Shown: positions 10,240 to 21,856 of the stretch, piece by piece | Layout of the letters: every line of letters begins with the position of its first letter | Position numbering within the stretch: the first letter of the stretch is position 1 | Assembly (NCBI GenBank): GCA_963971225.1 | Contig: OZ020269.1 | Span: 91,098,783-91,162,782 of the forward strand | DNA: 64,000 bases | Direction: 5' to 3' | From: Melieria omissa | Lineage: Eukaryota > Arthropoda > Insecta > Diptera > Ulidiidae | The notes under the pieces: generated by a model | The model's input: only the letters and a program-made list of their open reading frames with translations | What the model was told of the DNA's origin: nothing | The model's database searches: none | Translations under genes and position numbers: made by a program

Positions 10240-11130
10240 TTATAGCCCAATATTTTTCAATATGCCGTAGTTCCGAACAGTTGGAAAGATTTGCCTCTTT
10301 TGGGATCACCGTGACGCAATTTTCTTTATACTTACTATTCCATAGTTGACCTGGAGTAGGTCTACCCAAAACAAAACTGTTCCTTTGTTCTATTCAATAA
10401 ATGGTAGAAGGCGCTTTTGCAGGCATTCTTCTATATGAATTCTAGACCTAATCCTTAAATGCATATATGGTACAGTTCCTAAATCCTTCGTAAATCTGTT
10501 GAATCAATTTAAATCATGTTTGTGCTTGCTCTAGATTGATTCGAAAATAGTTGCCTCATGCATTTAAGGGTTAATTGTTCCCGTCGTAATCAACGCTTTG
10601 CATCGTAGACCGCAGGAGCAAATAGCTTGCCAAACAATGAAGCGTTTTGGAAATTTGGTGTATTTCACTTCGGAGTATTTTCTTTGTGTTCCATTCATAT
10701 TTTTTGTGGTGAAATAGGCATTTCCAGGCAACTGCTTGAAGTCCGCCTTACAGTAGGTTCCATCAATGAGAATCACGCAATTGAGCTTGGTTACGCAATC
10801 GTCCTACAGTTTTCGAGCTCGCGTCTTCGCTATTTTTTCTTTTGCTTCCGACTGGTCAGTCACTTTCTCTTGTTCGTAGGTCCTTAACTTGACTTCGCTT
10901 ATATCCCATCAAAGTCGATTGCGATGTGCTTGATGCAGCTGCAACATCTCGAGTCGACCTCGTGGGGTTATTCCGAAATGTGCTAACAACCCTCTTCAGC
11001 ATTTCTGAGTTACTTGGACCCTTTTTTCTGCTTGATTCTTCGGCTATGCAGATGGAGTTTCCTGCGATATAGTTTTGTATAACATTATAAATCGTCACTA
11101 CGCTCGCTTTGCTTTCCCTTGCAATGCTTA
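10240..11130 (-). pseudogene. Decayed Tc1/mariner-superfamily transposase
   Basis: Read on the - strand from about 11130 down to 10240. An N-terminal helix-turn-helix part contains STFRNNPTRSTRDVAA. Then comes LIDGTYCKADFKQLPGN with the first catalytic Asp region, KFPKRFIVWQAICSCG, the block EECLQKRLLPFI, LFWVDLLQVNYG with a second Asp, and a degraded ELR-IE-YW region. There is a frameshift near 10860, a TAG near 10800 and further stops, so it cannot be functional. A 119-bp TTAA element at 10452-10570 splits it; removing that element with one TTAA restores the frame. The VWQAICSCG motif belongs to an insect Tc1/mariner group that I cannot assign to a named clade. Confidence 0.8.
10452..10570. 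mobile_element. 119-bp TTAA MITE inside transposase relic
   Basis: Right end CATGCATTTAAGGG is followed by TTAA (10571-10574). Left end TCCTTAAATGCATATATGG is preceded by CTAA (10448-10451), a mutated TTAA. The termini are inverted copies around CCTTAAATGCAT. The flanking transposase reads in frame across the site if the element and one TTAA are removed. Confidence 0.8.
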
Positions 11131-12612
11131 GCCTAGACTACGTTTTATCAGTCAAGTAAATGTCCAGTATTCATTTGCGGCAGCGCTCTTGTGGGCTGGA
11201 CATGTCAATTTCCACCGATAAAATAAGTTATCAAAGTTTTCGCCAAAAATTGCCGCCCTTTTATTCTTGCCGCTCTAGCCACGTTCCTACTCAGCCTGGT
11301 AAATCCGGGCCTTAGTCTGTTGCTATAAGTGATGACCGGGTTTCCTGAAGATTCTATGTATTCAATGGTTGCCATTGAGGCGTTAATAGGTTGTGAAATT
11401 TAAGGCAGCAATGTGTCTTTTCTGACACTTAGTCGACTTCACATTCGCGGGACTCGTTGAAACTCCGGAAGATTCGTTTGTCAAATGACTTCAGTGCAGT
11501 CTTCGGTAGCGGCGACTGACAGAAACTGTGATAGTTTCCATTCCGTGCCGGCAGTTGCTCGAACCGCCTTTTCTGCTACGTCTTTCACACCTGACATTTC
11601 CCTATTCCCGCTTTGCGTTTATCAGCATTTTTTTCTTTTCATTTGTTTATTTCTTTATATTTGTTTGTCATAAACGCCGCTCAATTTCACTTGAAAAGTT
11701 GCACACTTTTTTCGCCATTAACAGCTGCACACACGTCATGCACTCATGACGGTAAACTTTTCGCTGTCTCCCCACGTTTTTGAGTCCATCGTTAACGGTT
11801 GTCGTGTGCGGTGTTGCCAGGCTATTGCAATATTTTGCGTTTTTGTTATTTCTTCATACACTCGACAAATTAAAACTGTTGCAAATAAAGAAGCGAAACA
11901 AAAAAAGAAATGGATGAAATCAACACAAAAACAACAAACGGCTGGTAGCAACAAAAATTGTTGCTATCTTTTGTTACCTTGTTAAATGCTTGCCTGCCTT
12001 TTTGCCGCCGTGCCTTGCCGTGTTACGATTTTTTGCATATGGTTGTGTTTTGTTTTTTTGTTTTTGTAAATTTCACTTCCTGGCTGCGCTGAAGTGAAGG
12101 GCCAAAGGCTTCAGTTTTGTCTGTTTGATTCAGTTTCGGTTGATTTTTGTTGCTTTTTTTCAACTTTTGCGCTGCTTTTGTTTGCAATTTTCGGCACAAA
12201 TTTTCGGCAAAGTGCTGTAAATCAAAAGTAGGCGCGGCAGGATAACGCCACAATGCACGGAAGCGTCAGCTTTGAAGTCCGCATGGGCGGCAGTTTGGCT
12301 GCCAGGGTGAGCGGGCAATTATCGCCCACCTATTGGTGTGTGCGTGTGTGTGTGTGTGCGAGTGTGGCACGAAACACGGAAGCCATGGAGGCCAACCTGG
12401 TTGCAGTTTTATTTGTTGCGCGCGAATTTTTTTTCTTAGTACTTTGCGCTTTTTTTTGACGTTACCTTCTTTTATTTTGACAGTTGCAGGTCCGAGTCTA
12501 TTCATTCATTTGTGCCGCTACCCCGCATGCATTTATGCATGGCATGGTCTGCTGTCGACAGTGCTGTGAAGAGTTTTCTACATGGAGCTCACTAATTGGG
12601 TCCCTACCTCAA
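11131..12612. other. No gene recognised; TTTT/CAA-rich non-coding
   Basis: Mixed AT-rich and pyrimidine-rich DNA with a TG run near 12338-12358. Frames here are short and have no family features. Confidence 0.5.
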
Positions 12613-13198
12613 CTTCTACTTCTACTTCTACTTCTACTTCTACTTCTACTTCTACTTCTACTTCTACTTCTACTTCTACTTCTACTTCTACTTCTACTTC
12701 TACTTCTACTTCTACTTCTACTTCTACTTCTACTTCTACTTCTACTTCTACTTCTACTTCTACTTCTACTTCTACTTCTACTTCTACTTCTACTTCTACT
12801 TCTACTTCTACTTCTACTTCTACTTCTACTTCTACTTCTACTTCTACTTCTACTTCTACTTCTACTTCTACTTCTACTTCTACTTCTACTTCTACTTCTA
12901 CTTCTACTTCTACTTCTACTTCTACTTCTACTTCTACTTCTACTTCTACTTCTACTTCTACTTCTACTTCTACTTCTACTTCTACTTCTACTTCTACTTC
13001 TACTTCTACTTCTACTTCTACTTCTACTTCTACTTCTACTTCTACTTCTACTTCTACTTCTACTTCTACTTCTACTTCTACTTCTACTTCTACTTCTACT
13101 TCTACTTCTACTTCTACTTCTACTTCTACTTCTACTTCTACTTCTACTTCTACTTCTATTTCTACTTCTACTTCTACTTCTACTTCTACTTCTACTTC
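12613..13198. repeat. (TTCTAC)n hexanucleotide array, ~98 units
   Basis: 586 bp of CTTCTA repeats with only one visible interruption, a C to T at about 13159. Every frame through it is open (ST, LL or YF repeats on +; SR on -), so the long frames here are repeat artefacts. Confidence 0.98.
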
Positions 13199-14928
13199 CT
13201 GTCACCGTCTAACATACAATTGTCTACTTTAAGTCCTCTTGTTGTTGTCTACCTCACTTATGTCTTATCTACTCCGCATTGTAAAAAATACATTGAAGAT
13301 AGTTTCGTTTGGTTCAACGCTGTCTGCCAGGTAGTACGTCACTCATTCGCACAGTCAGTCAGTCAGCTGCAGTCGTTGCTGAATTGTATGCATTTTTATT
13401 GCATTTGACGATGAGGCGTCAGCGGAGGTTTGGCAGTTTCCGAGGAGGATGTGTTTGCAATTTGCGGACACGCCGCCTTTTTGCCTTTAACTTAATTTTT
13501 TTTGGCAACGAATGAAATAAATGAATTTCCTTTCGGCTGATTTGCAGTCAGTTAAGGTGAGAATGATTGAAGGTGAAACCAAAAACAAAAAAAAAGACTT
13601 TCAAAGTAGCGTTTAAAAAGAAAAATGCTTAAGAAAGAATGCTTAAGAAATGTTAAAGAAAAAAAGAAAGAAATTTAGTAAAATGTTTTGAAATTTTAAT
13701 TTAATTTCTTACAAAAAACACTGTTATGATAATTCAATTACAGTACAAAAAAAAAATAATGAACACAGCATACTAACTAAATACAAAAGAAACAACAACC
13801 TATCATTTCATAATCCACATTTTAATATTTTATTACTTAAGTGGTATGGGAAACCCATAAAACACGCTGCCGCCAACTTCAATTAAAAAGTTTATAAAGT
13901 CCTTTGCTGAAGCCTTTTGCTCATTCATTCATTGCACTCGAGCAGCCATGGCTGCCGCAATATTGTTGCACATTTGGCAATCATGGCCAAAATGAAATCG
14001 CCGCCAAACTTTTTGCCCGGTTGTTATTATTATTTGGCGATTATTTGGCGAAAATCGCCGCAATGAAGTCATCACATAAATCAAGTCGTATGGGCGGTGA
14101 CGCAACGCAACTAAATTGGCCGCAACCGACCAAGTGTGTGTGTGTGTGTGTGAGTTATATTGTTGCAGCCAAGATGAAGTGCCCTAATGATAAAAGCGCC
14201 AACTCTCCACATACTCACAAACGATTGAAGGTTGTGCAAAGTTGCACTTATCTACAAAACTAGTGAGGGGTTGAGGTTAAAAGGAGTATGAGAAATGCTT
14301 AAGTAATGATGACGTTGGCAAACAATTTTTATCAATCATGTGAAAATTCCTGTTGAAATTCATAAAGTTGAGTAATGATAATGTCGTGCAGGACAGAGGA
14401 CAGACGGAATATATTTAGTTGCCGAGTTGCATGTCTCTAGAATTACATGAAAGAGTTTTAAGTTTGTATGCAATGCTTCTTTGTTTCAAAAAACGACATA
14501 ACGTTGTTAAACTACAAAATCGTCGTTACTAAAATTTTGCAGGAGACCATAACTGCTTTTTTTCCAGACCATAAGATACTTTTGCGTATAAACCTCGATT
14601 TGTGGAGTATTTTCTAAACAAAAGTACTTCTTGTGTAAAACGTGAGAAAATTGAACAGTTGACAATTTTTCCTGCATACGCAGCTTGGATTAGTTTATTC
14701 GACTCAGAATTTCAGTAAACGTGGTATTGAAACTGGTGGTTGTTTGTTCATATGCTTAATTCCGGGAAAATAATATCATCGAACAGGATATCTCAATTCA
14801 AACCACTCTCTTCAATTCACTCAGACGAGTTAATCAGTAACTAACGATTTATGGACTAACCGCAGTTAACATATCAAGTTATCTGAGTTATCTGTGGACT
14901 AACCACAGTGATTGCTAAGTTTTAAAGT
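13199..14928. other. No gene recognised
   Basis: Contains a CAGTCAGTCAGTCAG cluster at 13351-13373 that could be an initiator-rich start region, a TG run near 14135-14152, and AT-rich sequence elsewhere. The imperfect repeat of GGACTAACCRCAG near 14850-14910 is noted. Confidence 0.45.
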
Positions 14929-15814
14929 CATTGGCGCATAGTCATAGTCGACATAAAGTACACTTTAAGTTTAATAAAGTATGATTTTAAATAAAGTAGG
15001 CTCTAAGTCAATCATAGTCGAGTTAGAGCATACTTTAACGCTTAAAGTATACTCTAACTTTAAAACAAGCAAAAGCTGTTGCTAAACCAGTTAGCAATTA
15101 GTCAAAATGAAAGTGAAAAAAGTCACTTTTTCAAAATACTTTAAATTCAAAAAACGAAATAAATCTAAAAGAAATGTGAAATGTTTCATTTCGCGGAAAT
15201 TGAAAGAGGTTTCAATATTATGAACGACGACATTGTGCTGAGACGGCGAAAAGTATATAAAAGCCGGATGGATCCCTTCGAGTTCGATGACGAAGACCTC
15301 TATAGCCTTTACCGGTCGATAAAGTTGCTGCTCAGTTTGCAATTGATGTTTTGAACATTCAAAAACCAAGCGGCAATAGAAAAAAATGCAAAAATTTTAA
15401 TATCGATCAGCTGTTTGTTTGTTTTGTTTATGTCAGAGATGGGCAGATTAATCCTCGGCAAATTGTACAGTCGATTTTTTAGGCTGCCGTCTGCTTTTCA
15501 CAAGTATCCGACCGTAGTTGTCTATTTTTAACTGCTAATCAGTCTTCAGGAAAATAAATATTGCAAAATAATTGATTACAAAATAAATCGGTATGGGCTT
15601 ACATAATTCTGAAAAAAATTCTCATTTGTAACTCCGAATCGCTAGTTTTTGCAGAGTTGTCGTTGCTTTCGTTTGCTGTTTCAAAAAGTCGCTGCTACGT
15701 AGAAGCATGTTCTAAACTGACTATGGTAACTGAAAAATTAAAGTCGACTTTATCTCTTTAGTCTTTTGCTAACTAAAGCCGGCTTTTATGCGGGACTATG
15801 ATTATGCGCCATTG
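14929..15814. mobile_element. Terminal-inverted-repeat DNA element, 886 bp
   Basis: The left end (14929-14949, CATTGGCGCATAGTCATAGT...) and the right end (15794-15814, read in reverse) are 21-bp inverted repeats matching at 19 positions. Subterminal AAAGT/ACTTT words are frequent at both ends. It encloses a short transposase-like frame at 15181-15354. No certain target duplication is visible. Confidence 0.65.
15181..15354 (+). pseudogene. Harbinger/PIF-like transposase N-terminal fragment
   Basis: A 57-codon frame contains RRRKVYKSRMDPFEF followed by DDEDLYSLYR. This resembles the N-terminal RRRR...F-E-DDEEF...RFR region of Harbinger-type nucleases (HARBI1 family). It stops with TGA before any catalytic residue, so it is a relic or the internally deleted gene of the surrounding inverted-repeat element. 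Assignment rests on this short motif only. Confidence 0.4.
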
Positions 15815-16107
15815 TGACGAAGGCTGGGCAGGTAATGGATGAAAATCCTGTTGGAGTTCAACCAATCTACAATAAAAGAACTTAAAAAGTTATCACTGTA
15901 TTATTGCACTAATGCTCCAATGAAGACGAGTGCCTACAAGTACTTTCTGCAGAAGTCGTAATTAAGTATAACGAAGAAGTGGAATCAATTTAGAACTTTG
16001 TATGTCGATGTACAGGGCAACACGACTCAAGCTCACGCTTCCTCACACACGTTACAGAGATAACGAAAACGATAACGTAAAATGTCCCTCATTTTTATCT
16101 GGGAATG

Positions 16108-16220
16108 CATATGGTTTAACAAAGACAATACTTAACTTGATTTTGTACAGGTACAGGAACTCCAGTAAATGGTTTAACAAAGACAATACTTGCCTTTATT
16201 TTTTACAAGAACTCCTGTTA
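16108..16220. repeat. Tandem duplication, ~57-bp unit
   Basis: ATGGTTTAACAAAGACAATA occurs at about 16111 and 16169, followed each time by TT-rich sequence and an ACAGGAACTCC/ACAAGAACTCC end. Confidence 0.7.
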
Positions 16221-16559
16221 GAACGATGTGTTAGAATTAGGGAATTACGAGTTTTCTGTACACGCTTCTGTGAACATAAACTAACTTAACACTCATCTAA
16301 AACTACAATTATATTCAAAATGAAGAGGTAAGTTTGGTTTCGACAGTTTATTTTCATTTTTGCTTCGTAGAAACCCAAAAATTGACAACATCACAACTTC
16401 GTTTCATACACCTCTGGTGGTGAATTTCCAAACCTTAATTAATTTTGTATTTTTTATACTCAAGAATGCTGCTGATCACTGAATAAGTCATTCAAATCGG
16501 TTCAGTAACTTCCAAGATACGATTGAGCCAATGGTGTAGAAAATGGTGGTATGTAGTAG

Positions 16560-16790
16560 GTATGTTTGAAAGAAACATTCGGAGGGGGAAAAAATAGGTG
16601 TCGGTCATACATTTGACACATATAGCGGCAACCTAAAACCAGTTGGAGCCTATTTTATACAAAAACGATCATTTGTATGGGAGCCCCATTGAGGGTTGGA
16701 GATAGGGGATGAATATATTTGAAAGAAATGTTCAGTAAGGAAAACTAGAGGGGTCGGTCATAGATTTTAACCCCCTAAGACCAACTTCTG
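16560..16790. repeat. Degenerate tandem repeat, TTTGAAAGAAA...GTCGGTCATA
   Basis: Two diverged units, each containing TTTGAAAGAAA(C/T)(A/G)TTC, a purine-rich run, GTCGGTCATA and AACC(C/T). The upstream AAATCGGTTCAGTAACTTCC resembles motifs common in insect non-autonomous elements, so this may be part of a decayed transposon. Confidence 0.4.
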
Positions 16791-16985
16791 ACCAGCTGTG
16801 AAGCAATTTGTCGAATTCCCAGTTTTTTTTCTGAACTTTGACCACGATGCGACGCCATTTAACCCCACTCTAGTCTTAAAATTTTTTGGCTCAAGCACTT
16901 TTTCACCAAAACGCATAAAATGAGAGGTTGCGGAGCATCAAGAACCTATTATTAAGAATCTCCATACAACATTAAATCATGTTCA

Positions 16986-17050
16986 GCCTCATTGGCGCAA
17001 GTTACGTCATAGGCAATGTCCAGCGATAAGGTTCGATCCTCGACATTGCC
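16986..17050 (+). other. tRNA-like fossil or SINE head
   Basis: GGTTCGATCC fits a Pol III B box and lies inside a hairpin with a perfect 9-bp stem, GGCAATGTC (17012-17020) and GACATTGCC (17042-17050). GCCTCATTGGCGCAAG upstream resembles the 5' end and A box of tRNA-Met. No full cloverleaf forms. Probably a tRNA pseudogene or the start of a SINE. Confidence 0.4.
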
Positions 17051-17689
17051 AGCTCCTAAGCAAACAGGAGATAACGTAGCAATAAATTGGGCAACAGTCC
17101 AGATGTTGTAAACCATTTAAACAACCCTAAGCCAACTAATAACAATTGTTTGGACCGCATTAAATAGAGATAAGAACAATATTTTAAGATCAACAAAAAT
17201 GTAAACTAGTATTTAAGAGTATATTTTTGAAAAATAAATCAGAACATATTTAGACTCTGAAGAGATCAGTTCTCTTCAATAAAATCGTAATTCGCACACA
17301 GGGAGTTTTGGGGATTCAAACCCCCCAAATAAAAAAATGGCCGGTGCGAAATATGATTTCAGATCGAATCGAGCTCAAAAGATGTAGTTAACTCCTTCCT
17401 CCCAAAATGAAAACTGTCAAGTCTAGAAGCTTTTGAACCACGAGAAGACAGTCGCAATGGATGATGTATCCACTTCATGTGTTTGGTATTCAATTTGGAG
17501 TAATTGTACTGGATTAAGTTGACACCGAAAACCATAGGGAATCGTGGAAGGATTTGTTTCCGTTATTGATGGAGTTCTAATAAATTCTAATAAATTTTGT
17601 AAAAAATTAAAAAAGAGAACTCACTCGACTAACATCAAATCTGTCGTCAATAAAAGTATTTTTCAAAAACTAATGAATAACCGCCGGAT

Positions 17690-17990
17690 TTACCCTGTAA
17701 CTTCAAAATAAGAAATATAGTCTAAAGGCAAGAAGTTTCGTCTTTCATTTGATACCCATGTCTTTACTATTGCACAATCGCAAATATTTAAATAAAATCT
17801 TTCAAATGTATAAATATGTCCTTAAAATTTTAAACTCCTTCTAACAGACCATTGGATCAGAAAATGAAAAACTGGGTATGCCAGGTTACTATGTCCTTAG
17901 AATTTGAAAGTCCTTCAGGTAACAATGTAGATTTTCTAGTTTCATGTTTTTAACATCTTTTGGATGGGTGAAAAGTACTGTTACACGGTG
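17690..17990 (+). repeat. Dispersed repeat ending (G)TTACACGGTG, copy D
   Basis: Diverged relative of the repeat at 3630 and 43945. It shares GAAAAACTG-GTA, TACTATGT and CTAGTTTCATGTT, and ends TTACACGGTG, equivalent to GTCGCACGGTG. Confidence 0.5.
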
Positions 17991-20548
17991 TATTAGCCAA
18001 CAAATCTTATATTTTTTATGGTATAAATTATGCTTGATTTCTTGAGCCAGCTTCAACTGACTTGATTGAATTTTCTTGACTTGACTTTTCAACTGACATG
18101 TCTTGACTTTTCAATTCTTGAGAAGTTAGTGTTCATGTTTATAAAAGTGATGGTCTCAGGTTGGCTTGTTAGAATACGACATCTCTATTTGTTTGCTGTT
18201 GACTTTGTTAGATAAGTGTATCGATCCTCTAGTAGAGAAAGAACCAAAGCTCATGGCGGAAAAAGTTTGTGGCTGAAAGAAAGAAAGAAATGTAACGAAT
18301 TGAAAGGAAAGAGGGAATCATTCCCCTGAACAAATATCCATAGTACGTTAAAAAAAGTTCATTGAGAATCATCTTTTCCGTCAGACAATGGCGCTGTTAC
18401 AGTTCATTGTACTAAAAATTGCATATCTGCAGCGCATTCAATCTGAACTCAAACTAAAAAATCTGTCACATATAATTTTTACACTGCAGCATTGGTTTGA
18501 TTGATGAGCAAACATTATCGCAAATGCCATAAAAATTCAAAACACCGAAAAAACACAAACAACTCGGCGCTGCAGTGACAACAAAACCAACACACAAACA
18601 CATCTACATAGAAATTAGAAAAACAATGCGCAGCGACACACTGTGCCGCGTTGAAAATTAAGACTTCAACGCTGTCAGAGTCAAAAGTAAATCATTTTTT
18701 CGCCAACGTCACTGACAGTCAAACAAAAAAACTAACAACAACAACAACAATTGAAACATGCTGCGCAAAGTTGCGATTTTTTTTGGCAACTTTTTTCGCA
18801 CAAAATCGTTTATCGTCGTATAAACAAAACTTTTAATTGTTGCACTTGCACAAATGAAACTGAAAAAAACCCAACTACAACAACAACAGAGACAACATAA
18901 CAACAACAGCAAATAGGCGCCGAAGATACAAAGCGCAGCGTGGTGGCATAAATTCGCGGCGTAGTTGTTGTTAGTTTTTTATTTTTTTAATTTTTATTTT
19001 TTTTGCAATGAACGGTGGCAGCGGTAGCAGCGGCCATCTATCAGCGCTGGCAATTATTTTGCCAAATTTTATGGGTGTAAATTGCGAGCGGTCCACGTCC
19101 AGTCAGTCAGTCATTCAGTTAGTGCAATAGCAACAACAACGACAGCGGCGGCATTGCAGTAAACTAGCAACAGCAACAACAAACTTGAAATGATGCGGAA
19201 TTGCAATTGCAGTGGCGAACATAAATTCAGCGAGCCGCCAGCCAGCGTCAGCCGGCGACGCTATGCAAAATTTGTTGCTTGCCGCGAAGGGAGGAGGAGG
19301 GAGGGCGGCCTAAAGCAGCGGGCGTGCTGCTTTATTATTATGCTTTCACTGCTGTGTGTGTTTGTGTGTTCTCTCGCACACACTTGCAAATAAAACTAAA
19401 CTAAATAAAAATGGCAACGATGTGAATCGTAAACTTGACTAAGCGCTGAAATGGTCTGAGAGCGTGAGGAGCGAGAAACCAACCAGCCGATGGAAAAAAA
19501 AATATTTGGAACCAGTAAAAGTAGCAAAATCTGCACAGCAGTGCCGCAAAATAAGCGTAAAATATTCGAATTAGGCTTTTTTTGTTGAAGGCAGTCAAAT
19601 GCGCAACACGCCGCAGTCACAGTCGCAGTCACAACCACAGCGATAAACGTCACACAACAATAACAATAAATGCAAGTACACTAACAATAACAACCACTGC
19701 GCTCACAATGGCTGAGCTGGCTTTATGACCATTGAATGCGATGGGTCAACATTTTATGGCGCAAGCAGGCAACGACGAGGAACAGGAGCAGGTCGCGTGC
19801 GGCAAAAGGTCGAGTGCGTGTGTGGCGGTTGGCGGCAAAAGTCAAAGCAGGCATCCGGCAAGCGCGCATTGTAAGATGTTGCCGTCTTGCAGCGGCAAGT
19901 CGCTGCCAGCGCTGTGGCAGCACATTTGAATCCTCATGCATCAAGTTCGCTAAGGAAGAAATTCATGAGACCGATTTAGTCCTCACATACTGCGCTGAAA
20001 TTTACGAGCGCGCTCGGGTGGGATTTTTTACTAAATACAGTGAGAGAAATGAGCAATGAATGCGTATAATTTTTACAAAAACTAGTAAACGATTAGTAAT
20101 TGTCCAGGGATACGAAGGATGTAAGGATGTGTCAAGAAAACTCTAACTGGGAGTCAACTTAGGATTTGGAAAGAGTTTTAATATTTTTATTATTTTCATT
20201 TTTTATTTTGTATTTAATATAGTTAATAAATAATTTAATGTTTAATTTTAATTTAATTTATATTTTTATTTACTTGTAATTATTTACTTAAATTTATTCA
20301 ATCAAAGAAATTCAGTTGTAGTTGTTCCATACTTTTTACTTTCAAAACCATTTAATTCATAAATCTTGTACAACAAAAAATCCATTAACACTAGAATGTT
20401 CAATGGAGTCGAATTAACTCAGTTGAGATCTTTCATTATGAATTACTTTGTGGTATTGTCTTCTAAAAAAAAATCTTCTGTGATTTTTACTCATTTTTTG
20501 ATCAAAATCAGACAAAAACGAATGTTGGTTTTTATATATTTGTTTTAT
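17991..20548. other. CAA-rich intergenic or intronic DNA; no gene recognised
   Basis: 18540-19400 is rich in CAACAA and GC-richer than its surroundings, with a TCAGTCAGTCATTCAGTTAGTG cluster at 19102-19123 resembling fly initiator sequences. An ATG follows at 19190 with a 67-codon frame of no known family. 19730-20060 has a moderately GC-rich frame, also unrecognised. Confidence 0.4.
19099..19125 (+). promoter_or_regulatory. Possible initiator cluster (TCAGT repeats)
   Basis: CAGTCAGTCAGTCATTCAGT matches the fly Inr consensus TCAKTY several times and lies just upstream of CAACAACAACGACAG, typical of fly 5' UTRs. No TATA box or clear downstream exon supports it. Confidence 0.25.
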
Positions 20549-20552
20549 TTAA

Positions 20553-20793
20553 CCCTTCGGTCAACACGAACGTACCTGGGTACTTTTTGCATATTTGAGG
20601 TAAAAATATTCTGCTTTCGGATATAGATATTTTTAGTATCTTCCTAAAAATCAATTAACTATCCATCAGATATCTTATATAGAAAAAAACCTTTTTTTAA
20701 AAAATTTTTATAACCGATTTTTTAACACTACCCCGGGTACCCGGGTACCTTCGTATTGATGATAGGTGGAAATTTTACGTATTGATAGAACGG
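20553..20793. mobile_element. 241-bp TTAA-flanked element
   Basis: TTAA at 20549-20552 is followed by CCCTTCGGTCAACACG, and TTAA at 20794-20797 follows GAACGG. A subterminal inverted repeat is clear: TCAACACGAACGTACCTGGG near the left end against the reverse of CCCGGGTACCTTCGTATTGA near the right. The termini themselves are imperfect. It might instead be the left end of a longer decayed piggyBac-like element extending toward 21100. Confidence 0.55.
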
Positions 20794-21856
20794 TTAATGT
20801 ATAAGTCCGCTGGTGTCAGCCTCGGATAAGTCAACGTCGTTGATCTGGTAAAACCGTAAGTGTTATATCTACTTTCTGCAAAGAGCGATACAGGTGCCAA
20901 GTAAGTTTGTCGATAATGGTTTTTTCCTTTTCAGAATCTCTGAATCTTCTTCTAAACCTTCAAGCGTAGTTGTAAACGAAGCAACGAGTGATGATTACTC
21001 CGACAATCCATACTCTGACACTCTATGCATATTTAGTTTATTTTGCAAGTCTCTAAGGCTACCCAGGCATTGTTGTTGGCGTTTGTTACCACTGACGGCT
21101 ATTTAAGTGCAGTCGATTCATGGTATTAAAATATAACATTATTCCATTCATGGCTAAACATGAATCCATTCAGCCCATTCATGTCTGAGCTTGGTCCAAA
21201 TTCATATATTTATTTTAGTAAAAAAATGGCCTACGTCAAACACCTGAGGCAGTGATGGGGTGATCGGCATCAGTTGTGAACCGTTCTCCTTCCAGTTGGA
21301 AATGCAAGTTGATGATGACCGTATTGGCCATGATAGGTCCCATAGATTGTGCCCTTGGATAGTTTTCCTATCATACGTCGGAGAACTGTTCTCTCCAATT
21401 TCAATAGAAACATGTCTCCCCTCCTGTATGGATTTATTATAATACACTTAGCAATTCTACAACTCGCCAGGTTAGATTATCGCTACCTGTGCAAATCATT
21501 TACAAAAGCTTCTGAACTGATTGCAATTATTGACTCTGATCCCAGAGATGTGCACCTTTATCCACAATTGGCCAATTCATTGGCTTTCGTTATCTTGAAG
21601 TCTTTTAAATTAAGGCCTCGAGTTTTAATTAAGAAGAATAAATGTGGCTTAATTTTGTTGCAATTTCATAAAATTATAAATAGCTTTTAGTTATCGTATA
21701 CTTTAACTTGTAAATAAATAAAAAGCTTTCCTAATTCGTATTTAAAATTTGTCATTGGCATTCTTCTTCATCTCCTCAGGTTTTTTAAATTTTAATTTAT
21801 TTCTAGTAAGATATATTTATTGATTTGGTTTGTCAGAATACCGTTTCTGGTATGGA
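20794..21856. other. Unrecognised, partly open sequence
   Basis: 20894-21106 has a frame with a serine/acidic stretch (SESSSKPSSVVVNEATSDDY) after an intron-like GTAAGT...TTTTCAG. 21349-21690 has a 113-codon frame. Neither is a family I recognise; both could be transposon remnants. Confidence 0.3.

Noticed and set aside
12484..13408. Long open frames encoding leucine, ST, YF or SR repeats
   Set aside because: All arise from the TTCTAC array, which is open in every frame; no unique domain flanks it.
15434..15450. CAGAGATGGGCA as a hAT-type terminus
   Set aside because: No inverted partner or 8-bp duplication was found nearby.
19190..19393. 67-codon frame after a possible initiator cluster
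   Set aside because: No similarity recognised, and it ends in CA/TG-rich sequence; too weak to call a gene.
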